From: Dehalococcoidia bacterium
GTDB lineage: Bacteria; Chloroflexota; Dehalococcoidia; GIF9; AB-539-J10
Assembly (NCBI GenBank): GCA_003562475.1
Contig: PWUU01000104.1
Location: forward strand, 1-45,720
DNA: 45,720 nt
Direction: 5' to 3'
Of this stretch, positions 22,664-32,075 are shown one piece after another; within the stretch, counting starts at the first letter, position 1; each line of letters begins with the position of its first letter. The notes under the pieces were generated by a model. It saw only the letters and a list, made by a program, of their open reading frames with translations, was not told where the DNA came from and searched no databases. A program made the translations under genes and the position numbers.

Positions 22664-23239
22664 ATGCAGAACATCAGCGAAGCTGTAGTTGACAGGGTAA
22701 GGGAAGAAGCCCGGGCCATTGTCAGCGAAGCAGAAGAAGAGGCCAATGAGGAACGCGAGAAGGCCAAGGCCCAACGAGACGCGAGGCTTGAGGCGGAGAA
22801 GAAGCGTCTCCTTTCGGCGGCCCGGGAAGAGGCTGCACGAATCACGGCTCAGAACGCTATGCAGGCGCGCCAGAAGGTCGCCAATGCGAAAGCAGCGGTG
22901 CTGGACGAGGTGGTCCAGAAGGCCCGGGCAGACCTCAAGAAAGCTGCCACGAAACGCGAGTCGCTGGCCTGTCTCATCAACGACGCCATCGCCGGTATCG
23001 GAGATTCGGACAAGGTCATACTGTCCGTGGCAGAGAAGGACCTTAAGATGGCAGAAGAGATCGTCAAGGCAGACAGGAAGCTGTCCGCGGCGGTCGCCGA
23101 GGTGAAAGCCTGTGGTTGTGAAGGTGGCGTCATTCTCGAGAATGAGGACAAGACCATCAGCGTCGATAACACGTACACAACCCGATTGAATATGTTGCTA
23201 CCCCGGATTCTGCCCGAGATCAGCAAGAAGCTGTTCTGA
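22664..23239 (+). CDS. atpE: A/V-type ATPase subunit E (peripheral stalk)
   Basis: 191 residues. The first 100 are a charged coiled coil (VREEARAIVSEAEEEANEER; KAQRDARLEAEKKRLLSAA), which pairs with subunit H. The C-terminal globular domain has GCEGGVILENEDKTISVDNTYTTRL, the family signature that contacts subunit B. Starts at ATG 22664 with GAGGAG 8 bases before it. Confidence 0.92.
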   Translation: MQNISEAVVDRVREEARAIVSEAEEEANEEREKAKAQRDARLEAEKKRLLSAAREEAARITAQNAMQARQKVANAKAAVLDEVVQKARADLKKAATKRESLACLINDAIAGIGDSDKVILSVAEKDLKMAEEIVKADRKLSAAVAEVKACGCEGGVILENEDKTISVDNTYTTRLNMLLPRILPEISKKLF

Positions 23240-23262
23240 CGATATTCAGTGAGGAGCGCATA

Positions 23263-24297
23263 GTGCTCGACCCAAGATACGCGTATATGTCGGCCTACCT
23301 CAAAGCTGAGGAGCCGAAAACCGTCAACGGAGGTCATATCGACCGCCTGTCACGTGTCAGCAATGTGGCCGACGCGCTCGGCATCATCCGTGAGACTGAC
23401 ATCGGAGCTTTTCTTGAGGGAGTCAGCGCGAAGAGCTTCGAGGACATCGACCGAGCTCTGTGGGACTACTTCGCGGGCCGAATAGCCCATATCGAAGCGT
23501 TCAAGTACACCCCTGACGATATCCGTAAGGTGTCTCGCGCGTTTGTCATCAAGTACGACGTCGCCAACGTGAAGGCGACGCTGCAGGGCATTGTAACGGG
23601 AGAGAAGACCCCTCTCATCCCAATGGGCATCCTGTACGACGAAGGATTGCTTGAGGACCTGGATGCCTCAGAGGCTGTGCAGGATGTTGCGGATGTCCTT
23701 ACTCAAGCACGCCTCCCGGACTTCGTCCCGGCGGTTAAGGGCTACGATCCGTCAGGCGGGGCGAAAGCCAAGATCGCCGTCGAGTCGAGCCTTGAGAGCG
23801 AGTACTACCATGGCCTGATGAAGACCGCACGTAGCATACGTGACGGCGCAGTGCTGTTGAAAGCCTACGGACTCGTCATCGACCTGGCGAATCTGGGCAT
23901 CGCCTGCAGGGCGGTGGTTGAGGGCGTGGGGCCCGCGGCAGGCGACTTCTTCATCACAAACGGCTACATCATTGATGAGAAGACCCTGCGTGATGTCCTG
24001 CCCTACAAACTGCCTGATGTGCCACGGCGAATCGATTTTCCACAGTATCGCGAAACAGCTCACGAGATTGCAAGCGCCTATGACAAGAGCAAGTCTGTGA
24101 CTGTCATCGATGAGGTAATAGAGCGGAACAAGCATGCAACACTACGTGACCTCCTGGCGCCGCGGGCACTCTCACCCCTGGTGATGGCCTGGTACCTCGT
24201 CCTCAAGGAGATCGAAATGAGGAACCTGCGGCTCACACTCAAGGCAATCGATGATGGAGTTGCCATCGATGACATCAAGAGGTACCTGCTGCTATGA
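23263..24297 (+). CDS. atpC: A/V-type ATPase subunit C (central-stalk adaptor, d-type)
   Basis: 344 residues, helical. N-terminal RYAYMSAYLKAEEPKT resembles the YAYAVARIRALE motif of family members; FVIKYDVANVKATLQG and the C-terminal LSPLVMAWYLVLKEIEMRNLRLTLKA are typical. It links the proteolipid ring to the D/F rotor shaft. GTG start at 23263 with GAGG upstream. Its stop overlaps subunit F by ATGA. Confidence 0.9.
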   Translation: MLDPRYAYMSAYLKAEEPKTVNGGHIDRLSRVSNVADALGIIRETDIGAFLEGVSAKSFEDIDRALWDYFAGRIAHIEAFKYTPDDIRKVSRAFVIKYDVANVKATLQGIVTGEKTPLIPMGILYDEGLLEDLDASEAVQDVADVLTQARLPDFVPAVKGYDPSGGAKAKIAVESSLESEYYHGLMKTARSIRDGAVLLKAYGLVIDLANLGIACRAVVEGVGPAAGDFFITNGYIIDEKTLRDVLPYKLPDVPRRIDFPQYRETAHEIASAYDKSKSVTVIDEVIERNKHATLRDLLAPRALSPLVMAWYLVLKEIEMRNLRLTLKAIDDGVAIDDIKRYLLL

Positions 24298-24653
24298 GCA
24301 CAAGCTCAGTGAGAAATATGGAGATCGCGGTCATTGGCGATCTGGAGTTGGTGAGCGCCCTTCGCCTGGCCGGTTTGAGGAAGACCTATGCCATACAGGA
24401 GGAGCGCCACGCGGATGAGAACATACGCAAAGCCCTCAAGGAATGCATGTCCGATCCCGGTGTGGGGGTCGTCGTCATGCTCGAGGAGTTTGCAGAGATG
24501 GTCGCCGATGCTGTGTCCGAGTATCGCCAGACTAAGAGCGTGCTGCCAGTCATCGTGCAGGTGCCATCCAAGCGTGGAACACGACATCCTGACGTTGTTG
24601 CTTACTACAAGCAATTCTGTCGGAAGTATCTCGGTTTTGATATAGAGTTATAG
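24294..24653 (+). CDS. atpF: A/V-type ATPase subunit F (central stalk)
   Basis: 119 residues. MEIAVIGDLELVSALRLAGL and the later GVGVVVMLEEFAEMV and PVIVQVPSKRG segments give the Rossmann-like F fold that binds subunit D. The ATG at 24294 overlaps the subunit C stop; an internal ATG at 24318 (MEIAVIGD) would give the more usual N terminus. Confidence 0.9.
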   Translation: MSTSSVRNMEIAVIGDLELVSALRLAGLRKTYAIQEERHADENIRKALKECMSDPGVGVVVMLEEFAEMVADAVSEYRQTKSVLPVIVQVPSKRGTRHPDVVAYYKQFCRKYLGFDIEL

Positions 24654-24706
24654 CCGATTATCCGGTCGCTATAAACCGAGCGGAACGGTCTTAGGAGGTT
24701 ACCGAC

Positions 24707-26455
24707 ATGGGCAAGATCTGGAGAGTATCCGGACCTCTGGTCATCGCCGACGAGATGAGAGGCTCGCAGGTGTACGAAGTGGTTGAGATCGGGGAGGATG
24801 CGATCGTCGGAGAAGTGATAGGCCTCGAGGGCGACAAGGCAGTCATTCAGGCCCATGAAGAGACTCTTGGTCTGAGGACCGGCGAAGAGGTACGTGCAAC
24901 AGGCCGAATCCTGAGCGTTGAGCTCGGTCCCGGCCTCATGGGCGCTATCTACGACGGCTTGCAGAAGTCGCTCCTCACTCTGGTTGACACCTCCGGCTCC
25001 TTCATCAAGCGAGGCGTCAAGGCTGCCGCCCTGCCACGCGACAAGAAATGGCAGTTCGAGCCCGTGGCAAAGGCCGGCGATGAGGTCAAGTACGGCGATA
25101 TCCTCGGAACCGTTCCGGAGACGGCACTGGTGGAACATAAGATCATGGTGCCCCTGGGTGTCAGCGGCACGCTGAAGGAGATCAAGAAAGGCGCCTTCAC
25201 CGTCGAGGAGACAATCGCGGTCGTTGAGCAGGACGGCAAGAAGCGGGAATTAACCCTCATGCAGGAGTGGCCCGTACGCAAGCCGAGGCCCTACCTCAGG
25301 CGACAGAACCCATCCGGCCTCCTGACGACAGGCATGCGCATCCTCGACTACATGTTCCCGCTGGCACTCGGCGGCAAGGCTGCCATCCCGGGCGGGTTCG
25401 GCACTGGTAAGACCGTTACACAGCAGCAGCTCGTCCGCTGGGCCGAGACCAAGCTGAACATCTACGTAGGTTGCGGTGAACGGGGAAACGAGATGGCAGA
25501 TGTGCTCTACAGCTTCCGTGAGCTGAAAGAGCCCAAGACGGGACGCCTGTTGCAGGAGAAAGAGATCTTCATCGCGAACACCTCAAACATGCCAGTTGTG
25601 GCCCGTGAGGCAAGCATCTTCGTCGGCGTGACGATGGCGGAGTACTTCCGCGATATGGGCTACGACGTGCTTCTCGTTGCGGATTCCACCTCCCGATGGG
25701 CTGAGGCGATGCGTGAGATGGGAGGCCGGCTTGAAGAGATGCCAGGCGAGGAAGGGTTCCCTTCCTACATGGGCTCAAGGCTCTCGGGCTTCTACGAACG
25801 AGCGGGGATGGTGGACTGTCTCGGCAGTCCCGACAGGACCGGCTCGGTTACCATCGCCGGTGCGGTGAGTCCACCAGGTGCAGACTTCTCGGAGCCTGTG
25901 ACACAGAATACGCTGCGAATCGTCGATGCGCTGTTCGCGCTGGATGTTGGTCTGGCCAACAGGCGCCACTTTCCCGCCATCAGCTGGCTGACCAGCTACA
26001 GCCTGTATGTGGACGCAGTCAAGGATTGGTGGAACAAGTTCGACCCTGGCTGGGAGGACACGCGAGCGAGAGGACTCCGCATCCTGCAGCAGGAGGCGGA
26101 ACTTGAGGAGATCGTCCGGCTGGTGGGCCCCGAGGCGCTGCCAGAGGCGGACAAACTACTGCTTCTCACGGCAAGGATGATTCGAGAGGACTTCCTGCAG
26201 CAATCCGCGTTCACTGACGCCGACTCATACTGCACACCGAACAAAGCGGGACTCATGCTTAAGACCATCCTGAAGTTCCATGACATGGCACAGGAAATGC
26301 TCGACAGCGGCGTCATGTTCGACACGGTAAGGAGTTCGCCGATTGTCTACCGCATTTCGCGAATGAAAGAGATCTACAACGAGGAGTTCACCGAGAAGTG
26401 CAAGGAACTGTGGGCCGATATGGATGAGATGCTGGTGGCTCGCAAGCGCACGTAA
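24707..26455 (+). CDS. atpA: A/V-type ATPase catalytic subunit A
   Basis: 582 residues. The P-loop is PGGFGTGKT (about 228-236); [13 protein letters not shown] and [27 protein letters not shown]-type segments around the Walker B region are conserved, and the bulge domain (about 110-185) special to A/V-type A subunits is present. It hydrolyses or makes ATP in the A3B3 hexamer. The P-loop has GGFG where many relatives have GPFG or GAFG. Ribosome site TTAGGAGG 7 bases before the ATG at 24707. Confidence 0.96.
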   Translation: MGKIWRVSGPLVIADEMRGSQVYEVVEIGEDAIVGEVIGLEGDKAVIQAHEETLGLRTGEEVRATGRILSVELGPGLMGAIYDGLQKSLLTLVDTSGSFIKRGVKAAALPRDKKWQFEPVAKAGDEVKYGDILGTVPETALVEHKIMVPLGVSGTLKEIKKGAFTVEETIAVVEQDGKKRELTLMQEWPVRKPRPYLRRQNPSGLLTTGMRILDYMFPLALGGKAAIPGGFGTGKTVTQQQLVRWAETKLNIYVGCGERGNEMADVLYSFRELKEPKTGRLLQEKEIFIANTSNMPVVAREASIFVGVTMAEYFRDMGYDVLLVADSTSRWAEAMREMGGRLEEMPGEEGFPSYMGSRLSGFYERAGMVDCLGSPDRTGSVTIAGAVSPPGADFSEPVTQNTLRIVDALFALDVGLANRRHFPAISWLTSYSLYVDAVKDWWNKFDPGWEDTRARGLRILQQEAELEEIVRLVGPEALPEADKLLLLTARMIREDFLQQSAFTDADSYCTPNKAGLMLKTILKFHDMAQEMLDSGVMFDTVRSSPIVYRISRMKEIYNEEFTEKCKELWADMDEMLVARKRT

Positions 26456-26496
26456 GGGCGCACCATCCGTCAAGGCACGATTTAAGGAGGAAGTCC

Positions 26497-27915
26497 ATGG
26501 ACCTATCTGGACTCTATGTGAGAGAAGGCAGAGCGATAAGCAGGGCGAAGGGGGCTCTGCTCATCGCTGAAGCGATACCCGGCACTCAGTACAACGAGAT
26601 CGTCGATGTGGTGCTCAGCAACGGCGAGGTTAAGAGCGGCCAGGCCATCGACATCAGTGATGAGGCGACGATCATCCAGGTGTTCGGCGGCGTGAGCGGA
26701 GTCGACCTCAAGGGAACGACCATCCGCTGCAAGGGCGAGACGCTTAAGCTACCGGTGTCGATGGATATGCTGGGGCGCATTTTCAACGGGATGGGACAAC
26801 CTCTCGACGGCGGCCCCCCGCTCATCGCCGACAAGTACCTTGATATCAACGGTGAGGCAATCAACCCCGCCTCGCGGCAACCTCCGGCAGAGTTCATTGA
26901 GACTGGCCTGTCCGCCATTGACGGCCTAAACGTGCTGGTGAGAGGTCAGAAGCTCCCCATATTCAGCGGTTCCGGACTGCCACACAACCGCATCGCTGCA
27001 CAGGTGGTCCGCCAGGCCGCTGTCAAGGGAACCGATGAGAAATTCGCCATCGTCTTCGGTGCCATTGGTATCAGCTTCGACGATGCGTCTTTCTTCGTCA
27101 ACAACCTGGAACGTACCGGCGCGCTCGAGCGTGCGGTGGCGTTCATCAACACCGCCTCGGACCCGGCTATCGAGCGTATCTCAACGCCTCGACTTGCGCT
27201 TACCGCGGCCGAGTATCTCGCCTGGGAAAAGGACATGCACGTCCTCGTCATTCTCACCGATATGACCAACTACTGTGAGGCACTGCGGGAGCTCTCCTCC
27301 ATGCGCGAGGAAATTCCATCCAGACGCGGTTATCCGGGCTACATGTACACAGATCTTGCGACTATCTACGAGCGTGCCGGAAGGATAATCGGCCGCGACG
27401 GTTCGGTCACCATCATGCCGATTCTGACCATGCCGGATGATGACATTACGCATCCTATTCCCGACCTTACGGGCTACATCACCGAGGGACAGATAGTGCT
27501 CTCACGGAACCTCGAGCGCAAGGGCATCTATCCACCCATCGACGTATTCCTCTCGCTCTCACGGATGATGAAAGAGGGCATCGGTCCAGGCAAGACACGC
27601 GAAGACCACAACAACGTCTTCATGCAGCTCTACGCATCTTACGCTGAGGGAGTGTACCTCCGCGAGATCTCCACGATTATCGGTGCTGATGCGCTGGGAG
27701 ATCGCGACCGACTCTATCTCACGAACGCAGACGACGTAGAGAGGCAGTTCATCGCCCAGGGAGAGCAAGACAAGCGAGTAGTTGAAGACACTCTCGACAT
27801 CGGATGGAAGCTCTTCTCGGTCCTCCCTGAGGAGGATCTCAAATTGATTTCTGAGGACTTCATCAAGAAGTACCATCCCAAGCATACACGGGATTCCACG
27901 AGCGACAAACAGTAG
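26497..27915 (+). CDS. atpB: A/V-type ATPase regulatory subunit B
   Basis: 472 residues. It has the hexamer fold but no P-loop: [19 protein letters not shown] replaces it, as in all B subunits. [30 protein letters not shown] is the family signature around the arginine-finger region. It alternates with subunit A. Ribosome site AAGGAGGAAG before ATG 26497. Six bases separate it from subunit D. Confidence 0.96.
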   Translation: MDLSGLYVREGRAISRAKGALLIAEAIPGTQYNEIVDVVLSNGEVKSGQAIDISDEATIIQVFGGVSGVDLKGTTIRCKGETLKLPVSMDMLGRIFNGMGQPLDGGPPLIADKYLDINGEAINPASRQPPAEFIETGLSAIDGLNVLVRGQKLPIFSGSGLPHNRIAAQVVRQAAVKGTDEKFAIVFGAIGISFDDASFFVNNLERTGALERAVAFINTASDPAIERISTPRLALTAAEYLAWEKDMHVLVILTDMTNYCEALRELSSMREEIPSRRGYPGYMYTDLATIYERAGRIIGRDGSVTIMPILTMPDDDITHPIPDLTGYITEGQIVLSRNLERKGIYPPIDVFLSLSRMMKEGIGPGKTREDHNNVFMQLYASYAEGVYLREISTIIGADALGDRDRLYLTNADDVERQFIAQGEQDKRVVEDTLDIGWKLFSVLPEEDLKLISEDFIKKYHPKHTRDSTSDKQ

Positions 27916-27921
27916 GAACGT

Positions 27922-28560
27922 ATGGCACAAGTCATCAAAGTACGACCTACCAAGATCGAGCTGGTGAAGCTGAAGCGGCGCCTGAGGCTTTCGCAGCGCG
28001 TGCAGAAGATCGTCAAGGATAGACTGTCCATCCTCACGATGGAGTTCCTCCAGGCTGCCCGGGACACCGTAGAGGCGAGGAAACGAACGATTACGGCGAT
28101 GTCAGAGGCATATAAAGCCATGACAGTCGCCAGCGGATACCATGGATACGTGGCGCTCCAGAAGGAGCTCGTCGCCTGTGAGGCGGACATCACCGTCACG
28201 GCTGGACCGAGAAGCGTCGCCGGTGTTCGTCTGCCATCCCTCGAATTGAACGAGCCCGCAGGCGGGCTGCGGGGCTACAACCTCACGCAGACCTCGTCTC
28301 TCGTTGACAGTGCATCGGATACCTCCCGCGAAGCATTGCGTGCCATCATTGAGCTTGCAGAGCTCCAGCGTGGCCTTGAGCTGCTTGGCGCCGAAATTAA
28401 TCGCACCAAGCGCATCACGAACGCACTCGAGTACATTGTCATCCCCAGTCTGGAGCTGACAATACGATTCTTGAGCATGAAATTCGAAGAGCGCGATCGA
28501 GAGGAGAAGGCGCGTCTGAAGCGCGTCAAGGTGCTGCTGGCACGAAAGGAAGAGGAATAG
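27922..28560 (+). CDS. atpD: A/V-type ATPase subunit D (rotor shaft)
   Basis: 212 residues. The two long antiparallel helices of the central shaft are visible: VRPTKIELVKLKRRLRLSQRVQKIVKDRLSIL at the N terminus and LGAEINRTKRITNALEYIVIPSLELTIRFL near the C terminus, the latter being the family signature. It turns within the A3B3 head. Six bases after subunit B, four bases before the DUF61 gene. Confidence 0.95.
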   Translation: MAQVIKVRPTKIELVKLKRRLRLSQRVQKIVKDRLSILTMEFLQAARDTVEARKRTITAMSEAYKAMTVASGYHGYVALQKELVACEADITVTAGPRSVAGVRLPSLELNEPAGGLRGYNLTQTSSLVDSASDTSREALRAIIELAELQRGLELLGAEINRTKRITNALEYIVIPSLELTIRFLSMKFEERDREEKARLKRVKVLLARKEEE

Positions 28561-28564
28561 TATC

Positions 28565-29029
28565 GTGTGTCCGGATCCAGCTCGCGAGGTCACAGACTCG
28601 GCCTATGACAGGCTTCTCCATGGATGGCTGACCGGTGAACTCCGCCTCGTCAATACGGGCCTGCCGAGACAGCGACGCAGGCTTAGTGAGTTGCTGGAGC
28701 AGGAACATCCATCTGTAGGGTGCACTGACGGCAGCGTACAGCCATTCAAGCGCATGGAGCTTCGTCTGCTGGCCGAGATGCTGGACGAGGATGAGCGGGA
28801 GGCGCTGCTCCTCCCCATCCTCATTGAGATGACGGGAGATGAAACTGAAGCTGTCGTCTTATGTCCGTCCAGCGTCGAAATGAAGGTGCTGTCCTCCATC
28901 CTGGGCATGCGGCTTCGCTACGAGCGACCCGGAAGGGTGCGTCTGTACAGACCACAGCTTTCCTTGCTGCGCAGCAAACTCAGAACCACAACTCAGTACG
29001 CATTCTCTACCCGAATGATCGATGAGTAG
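28565..29029 (+). CDS. DUF61-family protein (mostly archaeal family)
   Basis: 154 residues. YDRLLHGWLTGELRLVN, LPRQRRRLSELLEQEHPSV, DGSVQPFKRMELRLLAEML and LLLPILIEM match my memory of DUF61 (UPF0216), a small family of unknown function known chiefly from archaea. The GTG start at 28565 lies 4 bases after the subunit D stop, with GAGG 9 bases upstream, so it is the last gene of the ATPase operon. Soluble, no signal peptide. A role in ATPase assembly or regulation is possible from context only. Confidence 0.75.
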   Translation: MCPDPAREVTDSAYDRLLHGWLTGELRLVNTGLPRQRRRLSELLEQEHPSVGCTDGSVQPFKRMELRLLAEMLDEDEREALLLPILIEMTGDETEAVVLCPSSVEMKVLSSILGMRLRYERPGRVRLYRPQLSLLRSKLRTTTQYAFSTRMIDE

Positions 29030-29039
29030 TCGACCGGCT

Positions 29040-29068
29040 TTGACAAGCGCAAGGAAATAGGAAATAAT
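29040..29068 (+). promoter_or_regulatory. Promoter of rpsP-khpA, nearly leaderless
   Basis: Perfect TTGACA (29040-29045), 17-base spacer, AATAAT (29063-29068), 12 bases before the rpsP ATG. It begins only 10 bases after the DUF61 stop, so it restarts transcription behind the ATPase operon. Confidence 0.7.
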
Positions 29069-29080
29069 AAGCAGGCTCCA

Positions 29081-29338
29081 ATGGTAAAGATCAGACTACG
29101 CCGGATAGGCAGAACACACCGACCCGTCTACAGGGTGGTAGTGGCAGACAGCAGGGCTCCGCGTAATGGCACGTTCATCGAGGTAATCGGACACTACGAT
29201 CCTCAGACAGAACCGTCCACAGTTCGGATCGACCGCGAGAAGGCTCTCCTGTGGCTCTCCCGCGGAGCACAGCCCACTGAAACAGTCGCGAACCTTCTCA
29301 CCAAAGCCGGGATCACCGCCAGCTCCAGCCAGCTCTAA
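29081..29338 (+). CDS. rpsP: 30S ribosomal protein S16
   Basis: 85 residues, complete. [30 protein letters not shown] is the S16 signature, followed by [10 protein letters not shown] and [20 protein letters not shown] small-subunit assembly protein. Followed by khpA after 29 bases, the usual bacterial neighbour. rimM and trmD, often next in line, are absent here. Confidence 0.97.
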   Translation: MVKIRLRRIGRTHRPVYRVVVADSRAPRNGTFIEVIGHYDPQTEPSTVRIDREKALLWLSRGAQPTETVANLLTKAGITASSSQL

Positions 29339-29367
29339 GGCTAGCAGCCTACTCTCAAGGAGAAGCG

Positions 29368-29595
29368 ATGAAGGAACTAGTTGAGTACATCGTCAAGTCC
29401 ATCGTTACAGATCCTGATAAGGTGAGTATCACCACCGAAGACAGCGAAGAGGGCTTGCTTCTCAAGCTCGAAGTTGCCCCCGAGGATAAGGGCAGGGTTA
29501 TCGGGAAACAGGGAAGAGTCGCTGAAGCGATCCGCACCCTCCTGAGGGTCAAGGCAGCGAAAGAAGAGACCAGAGTCAGGCTACAGATCATATAG
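29368..29595 (+). CDS. khpA: KH-domain RNA-binding protein KhpA (YlqC family)
   Basis: 75 residues, a single KH domain with LLKLEVAPEDKGRVIGKQGRVAEAIRTLLRV; the GKQG loop contacts RNA. In other bacteria KhpA pairs with KhpB and affects RNA stability and cell elongation. N-terminal LVEYIVKSIVTDPDKV is typical. Ribosome site AAGGAG before ATG 29368. Confidence 0.94.
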   Translation: MKELVEYIVKSIVTDPDKVSITTEDSEEGLLLKLEVAPEDKGRVIGKQGRVAEAIRTLLRVKAAKEETRVRLQII

Positions 29596-30166
29596 GATCG
29601 ATAGAGCAGCCGACTCAACATCATTACTTCGCCTGGTTTCGTGTACCCTTGCCACACTTCCTCTACAGTTGCGGTGAAGAGGACACTTCACCCACAACCA
29701 TTGCCCCCGTAACGAGCCAAATCAAGGGAACGGTCTTCTGAATACCCCGTCCTCTCCGGCCACCGCATCGTCCAATGCAGCATCTTTCCACCCCAGGCGC
29801 CTGACCTGCGCAACCCTGGCTACAGCGTGGCTCAGATCATCAGATGGTTCAAGACTGACGGAAGACGTAGCGGCTGGAGCAGCACTATCATGTGTGCAGG
29901 CACGCCCCTTCGCTCCCTCTTCTGACCCCACCACACCCGCTCGAGAGCCGGGATAACGCCTGTGCTACATCCGCGCCTGTGCGCCGCGGCCAGCAACTGC
30001 GGGCGCTCTAAAGCCCGGTAATGCCGCACCAGATGGTGTTCCCAATTCAGCTTGAGACGGGGGTGATGTGCTGCCTGCGTACTGCCTTGGCTCCCAATTG
30101 CGCATCCATTGCGCTCGGAACAGCGGTATACGCAGGATGGCAGTCTTCTCCGAGCCAGCGAGCCAA
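29596..30166. other. 570-base gap after khpA
   Basis: No supported gene. GGTGAAG-AGGACA-CTTCACC (29673-29692) is a 7-base-stem hairpin that may end the rpsP-khpA transcript, though no T-run follows. Short frames in the middle (for example one reading NPGYSVAQIIRWFKTDG near 29810) hint at a decayed DNA-binding protein, but too weakly to call. Confidence 0.5.
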
Positions 30167-30688
30167 TCAGGACTTTCTTCTCTTGAAGTCCTCTAAGTCA
30201 AGGTTGCTGATGAAATCCTTGAATGCTGAGAGTCCTTCCATCTCCTGATCGTCGACTTTGCCCTCAACCAGCGGCTTGCCGGTATCTTCGTCGAGGGTGA
30301 TTCCCGCTTTCTCAAGGACCGCCTCATCAGCGTAAATAGGCACCTCGGCTCGAACGGCAAGCGCCAGTGCATCGCTGGGACGGGAATCCACCTCTATTTC
30401 CTCGCCGTTCACGCTCAGAGCGAGCTTGGCGTAGAAGGTGTCCTTCTGCAGATCGTTGACTACCACGTAGTACGGCTTGGCTCCAAGCGTCACAATAACC
30501 GACTGAAGTAAGTCATGCGTCAGAGGGCGGGCCAGTTCCACGTTTTGGAGCTTCACGGCAATGGCATCCGCCTCCGCCGGACCTATCCAGATAGGAAGGT
30601 ATCTGTTGGAGTACTTCTCCTTCAGGATGACCACCCGCTGGTAGTTCATCAAGCTGACCCTAATGCTGTCAATCGTCATTTCGACCAT
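30167..30688 (-). CDS. Bifunctional nuclease family protein (BFN/DUF151)
   Basis: 173 residues. VVILKEKYSNRYLPIWIGPAEADAIAVKL, RPLTHDLLQSVIVTLGAKPYYVVVNDL and SRPSDALALAVRAEVPIYADEAVLEKAGI are the BFN-domain hallmarks, as in the Thermotoga DUF151 protein. A plant member has nuclease activity; the bacterial role is unclear. The C-terminal part has an acidic linker and ends DFKRRKS. Stand-alone gene, divergent from the aldo/keto reductase. Confidence 0.92.
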   Translation of the reverse strand: MVEMTIDSIRVSLMNYQRVVILKEKYSNRYLPIWIGPAEADAIAVKLQNVELARPLTHDLLQSVIVTLGAKPYYVVVNDLQKDTFYAKLALSVNGEEIEVDSRPSDALALAVRAEVPIYADEAVLEKAGITLDEDTGKPLVEGKVDDQEMEGLSAFKDFISNLDLEDFKRRKS

Positions 30689-30834
30689 GTGTCACCCCTC
30701 TGGCGTCTACCTGTAGACCCCGGCTCGGTAATTGTAATGATACCACAGGGTTCTCTCGTCGAAGCAATTTCTCTACCTGTCCACAATACGCGTGACATAC
30801 CCCGCTTAAGAGTGTAGGGCCAAGAAGGAGCTTG

Positions 30835-30863
30835 TTGACACTCTGATGGCGCGCCGATAAGCT
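30835..30863 (+). promoter_or_regulatory. Promoter of the aldo/keto reductase gene
   Basis: Perfect TTGACA (30835-30840), 17-base spacer, weak -10 TAAGCT (30858-30863). Leader about 45 bases with GGAGG. Confidence 0.45.
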
Positions 30864-30915
30864 TCTGCCTGAGGGCACGCGCTCCCAATTCCATACGAGG
30901 AGGATCACGAGCTCC

Positions 30916-31893
30916 ATGCAGTGCAGGACACTGGGCAGAACTGGACTCAAGGTTTCGGAGATATGCCTGGGCACCATGACCTTTGGCGACCAGGTGAGCG
31001 AGGACGACGCCATCACGATTACCCATGCCGCCATGGACCAGGGAGTCAACTTCATCGACACCGCAAACATGTACACAAAGGGACGCTCCGAGGAAATCGT
31101 CGGCAAGGCTATCCGGGACAGGAGAGAGGACGCGATCCTTGCAACCAAAGTGGGCATTGAAATAGGGCCAGGCCCCAACGACGTGGGGTTGTCTCGCAAA
31201 CACATTATGCGGTCCGTAGAGGACAGTCTTCGTCGACTGGGCACGGACTACATCGACATCTACTATGCGCATCGCCCCGATTACTCGACACCGATCGAGT
31301 CAAGCCTGATGGCATTTGATGACCTGGTCCGACAGGGCAAGGTCCGCTTTCTCGCCTGTTCGAACTTCCGCGCGTTTCAACTCTCCAAAGCGCTGTGGGT
31401 CAGTGACATCCGTAACCTCGCACGGTTTGATCTGATTCAGCCGCCATACAATCTATTGACCAGGGACATTGAGTACGAGCTGTTGCCTCTATGCGCCGAT
31501 GAGAGACTCGGCGTATGCGTCTATAACCCCCTCGCAGGCGGCCTGCTCACCGGGAAACACGATCCCTCCAAGCCACCATCACCCGGGACGCGTTTCGCGC
31601 TCGACACCATGGGAAAGATGTACTACGACAGGTACTGGAACGAGTCCAATTTTACCGCAGTGTCACAGATCAAGACCATCGCTGCGGACGCCGGCAAGGA
31701 CATGGCTCAAATGGCGCTCGCGTGGATACTGACGAATCCCACCATCACCTCTATCGTCATAGGGGCCACATCCATGAAACATGTGGCGCACAACATCGGG
31801 GCAACTGAAGTCAGCATCTCTGAAGAGGAACAGGCCAAGTTAGACGAGGTATGGCGTCAGCTCCGACCGCTCACCTTCTTTTACGGTCGCTAG
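30916..31893 (+). CDS. Aldo/keto reductase
   Basis: 325 residues, NADPH-dependent oxidoreductase barrel. Catalytic tetrad visible: Asp in FIDTANMYTKG, its Tyr five residues on, Lys in ATKVG and His in YYAHRPD. RTLGRTGLKVSEICLGTMTFG and the C-terminal TSIVIGATSMKHVAHNIGA (cofactor loop) are typical of the YajO/PhlB-like branch that acts on sugar-derived or small aldehydes. Neighbouring SDR genes suggest sugar metabolism, but the substrate is unknown. Confidence 0.92.
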   Translation: MQCRTLGRTGLKVSEICLGTMTFGDQVSEDDAITITHAAMDQGVNFIDTANMYTKGRSEEIVGKAIRDRREDAILATKVGIEIGPGPNDVGLSRKHIMRSVEDSLRRLGTDYIDIYYAHRPDYSTPIESSLMAFDDLVRQGKVRFLACSNFRAFQLSKALWVSDIRNLARFDLIQPPYNLLTRDIEYELLPLCADERLGVCVYNPLAGGLLTGKHDPSKPPSPGTRFALDTMGKMYYDRYWNESNFTAVSQIKTIAADAGKDMAQMALAWILTNPTITSIVIGATSMKHVAHNIGATEVSISEEEQAKLDEVWRQLRPLTFFYGR

Positions 31894-32075
31894 CGGACTA
31901 CCGGCTCCATACCCTGGCGGTCCATCCTCTGTGGTGCCCATTCACCACGCATGTGGGCGGTACGGGTTAGCTGCAAGGACCGTCCGGGATAATGTACACT
32001 GGGAAGTCACAGGAGCTGCTCGAGGATGCCGTGATGTCCCCTCGGGTCGGTGCCAGCAAGGAGGAGATGTAGATC

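Noticed and set aside
29712-29925. Possible transposase remnant (NPGYSVAQIIRWFKTDG)
   Set aside because: The helix-turn-helix impression rests on under 20 residues, with no terminal inverted repeats or further transposase motifs.
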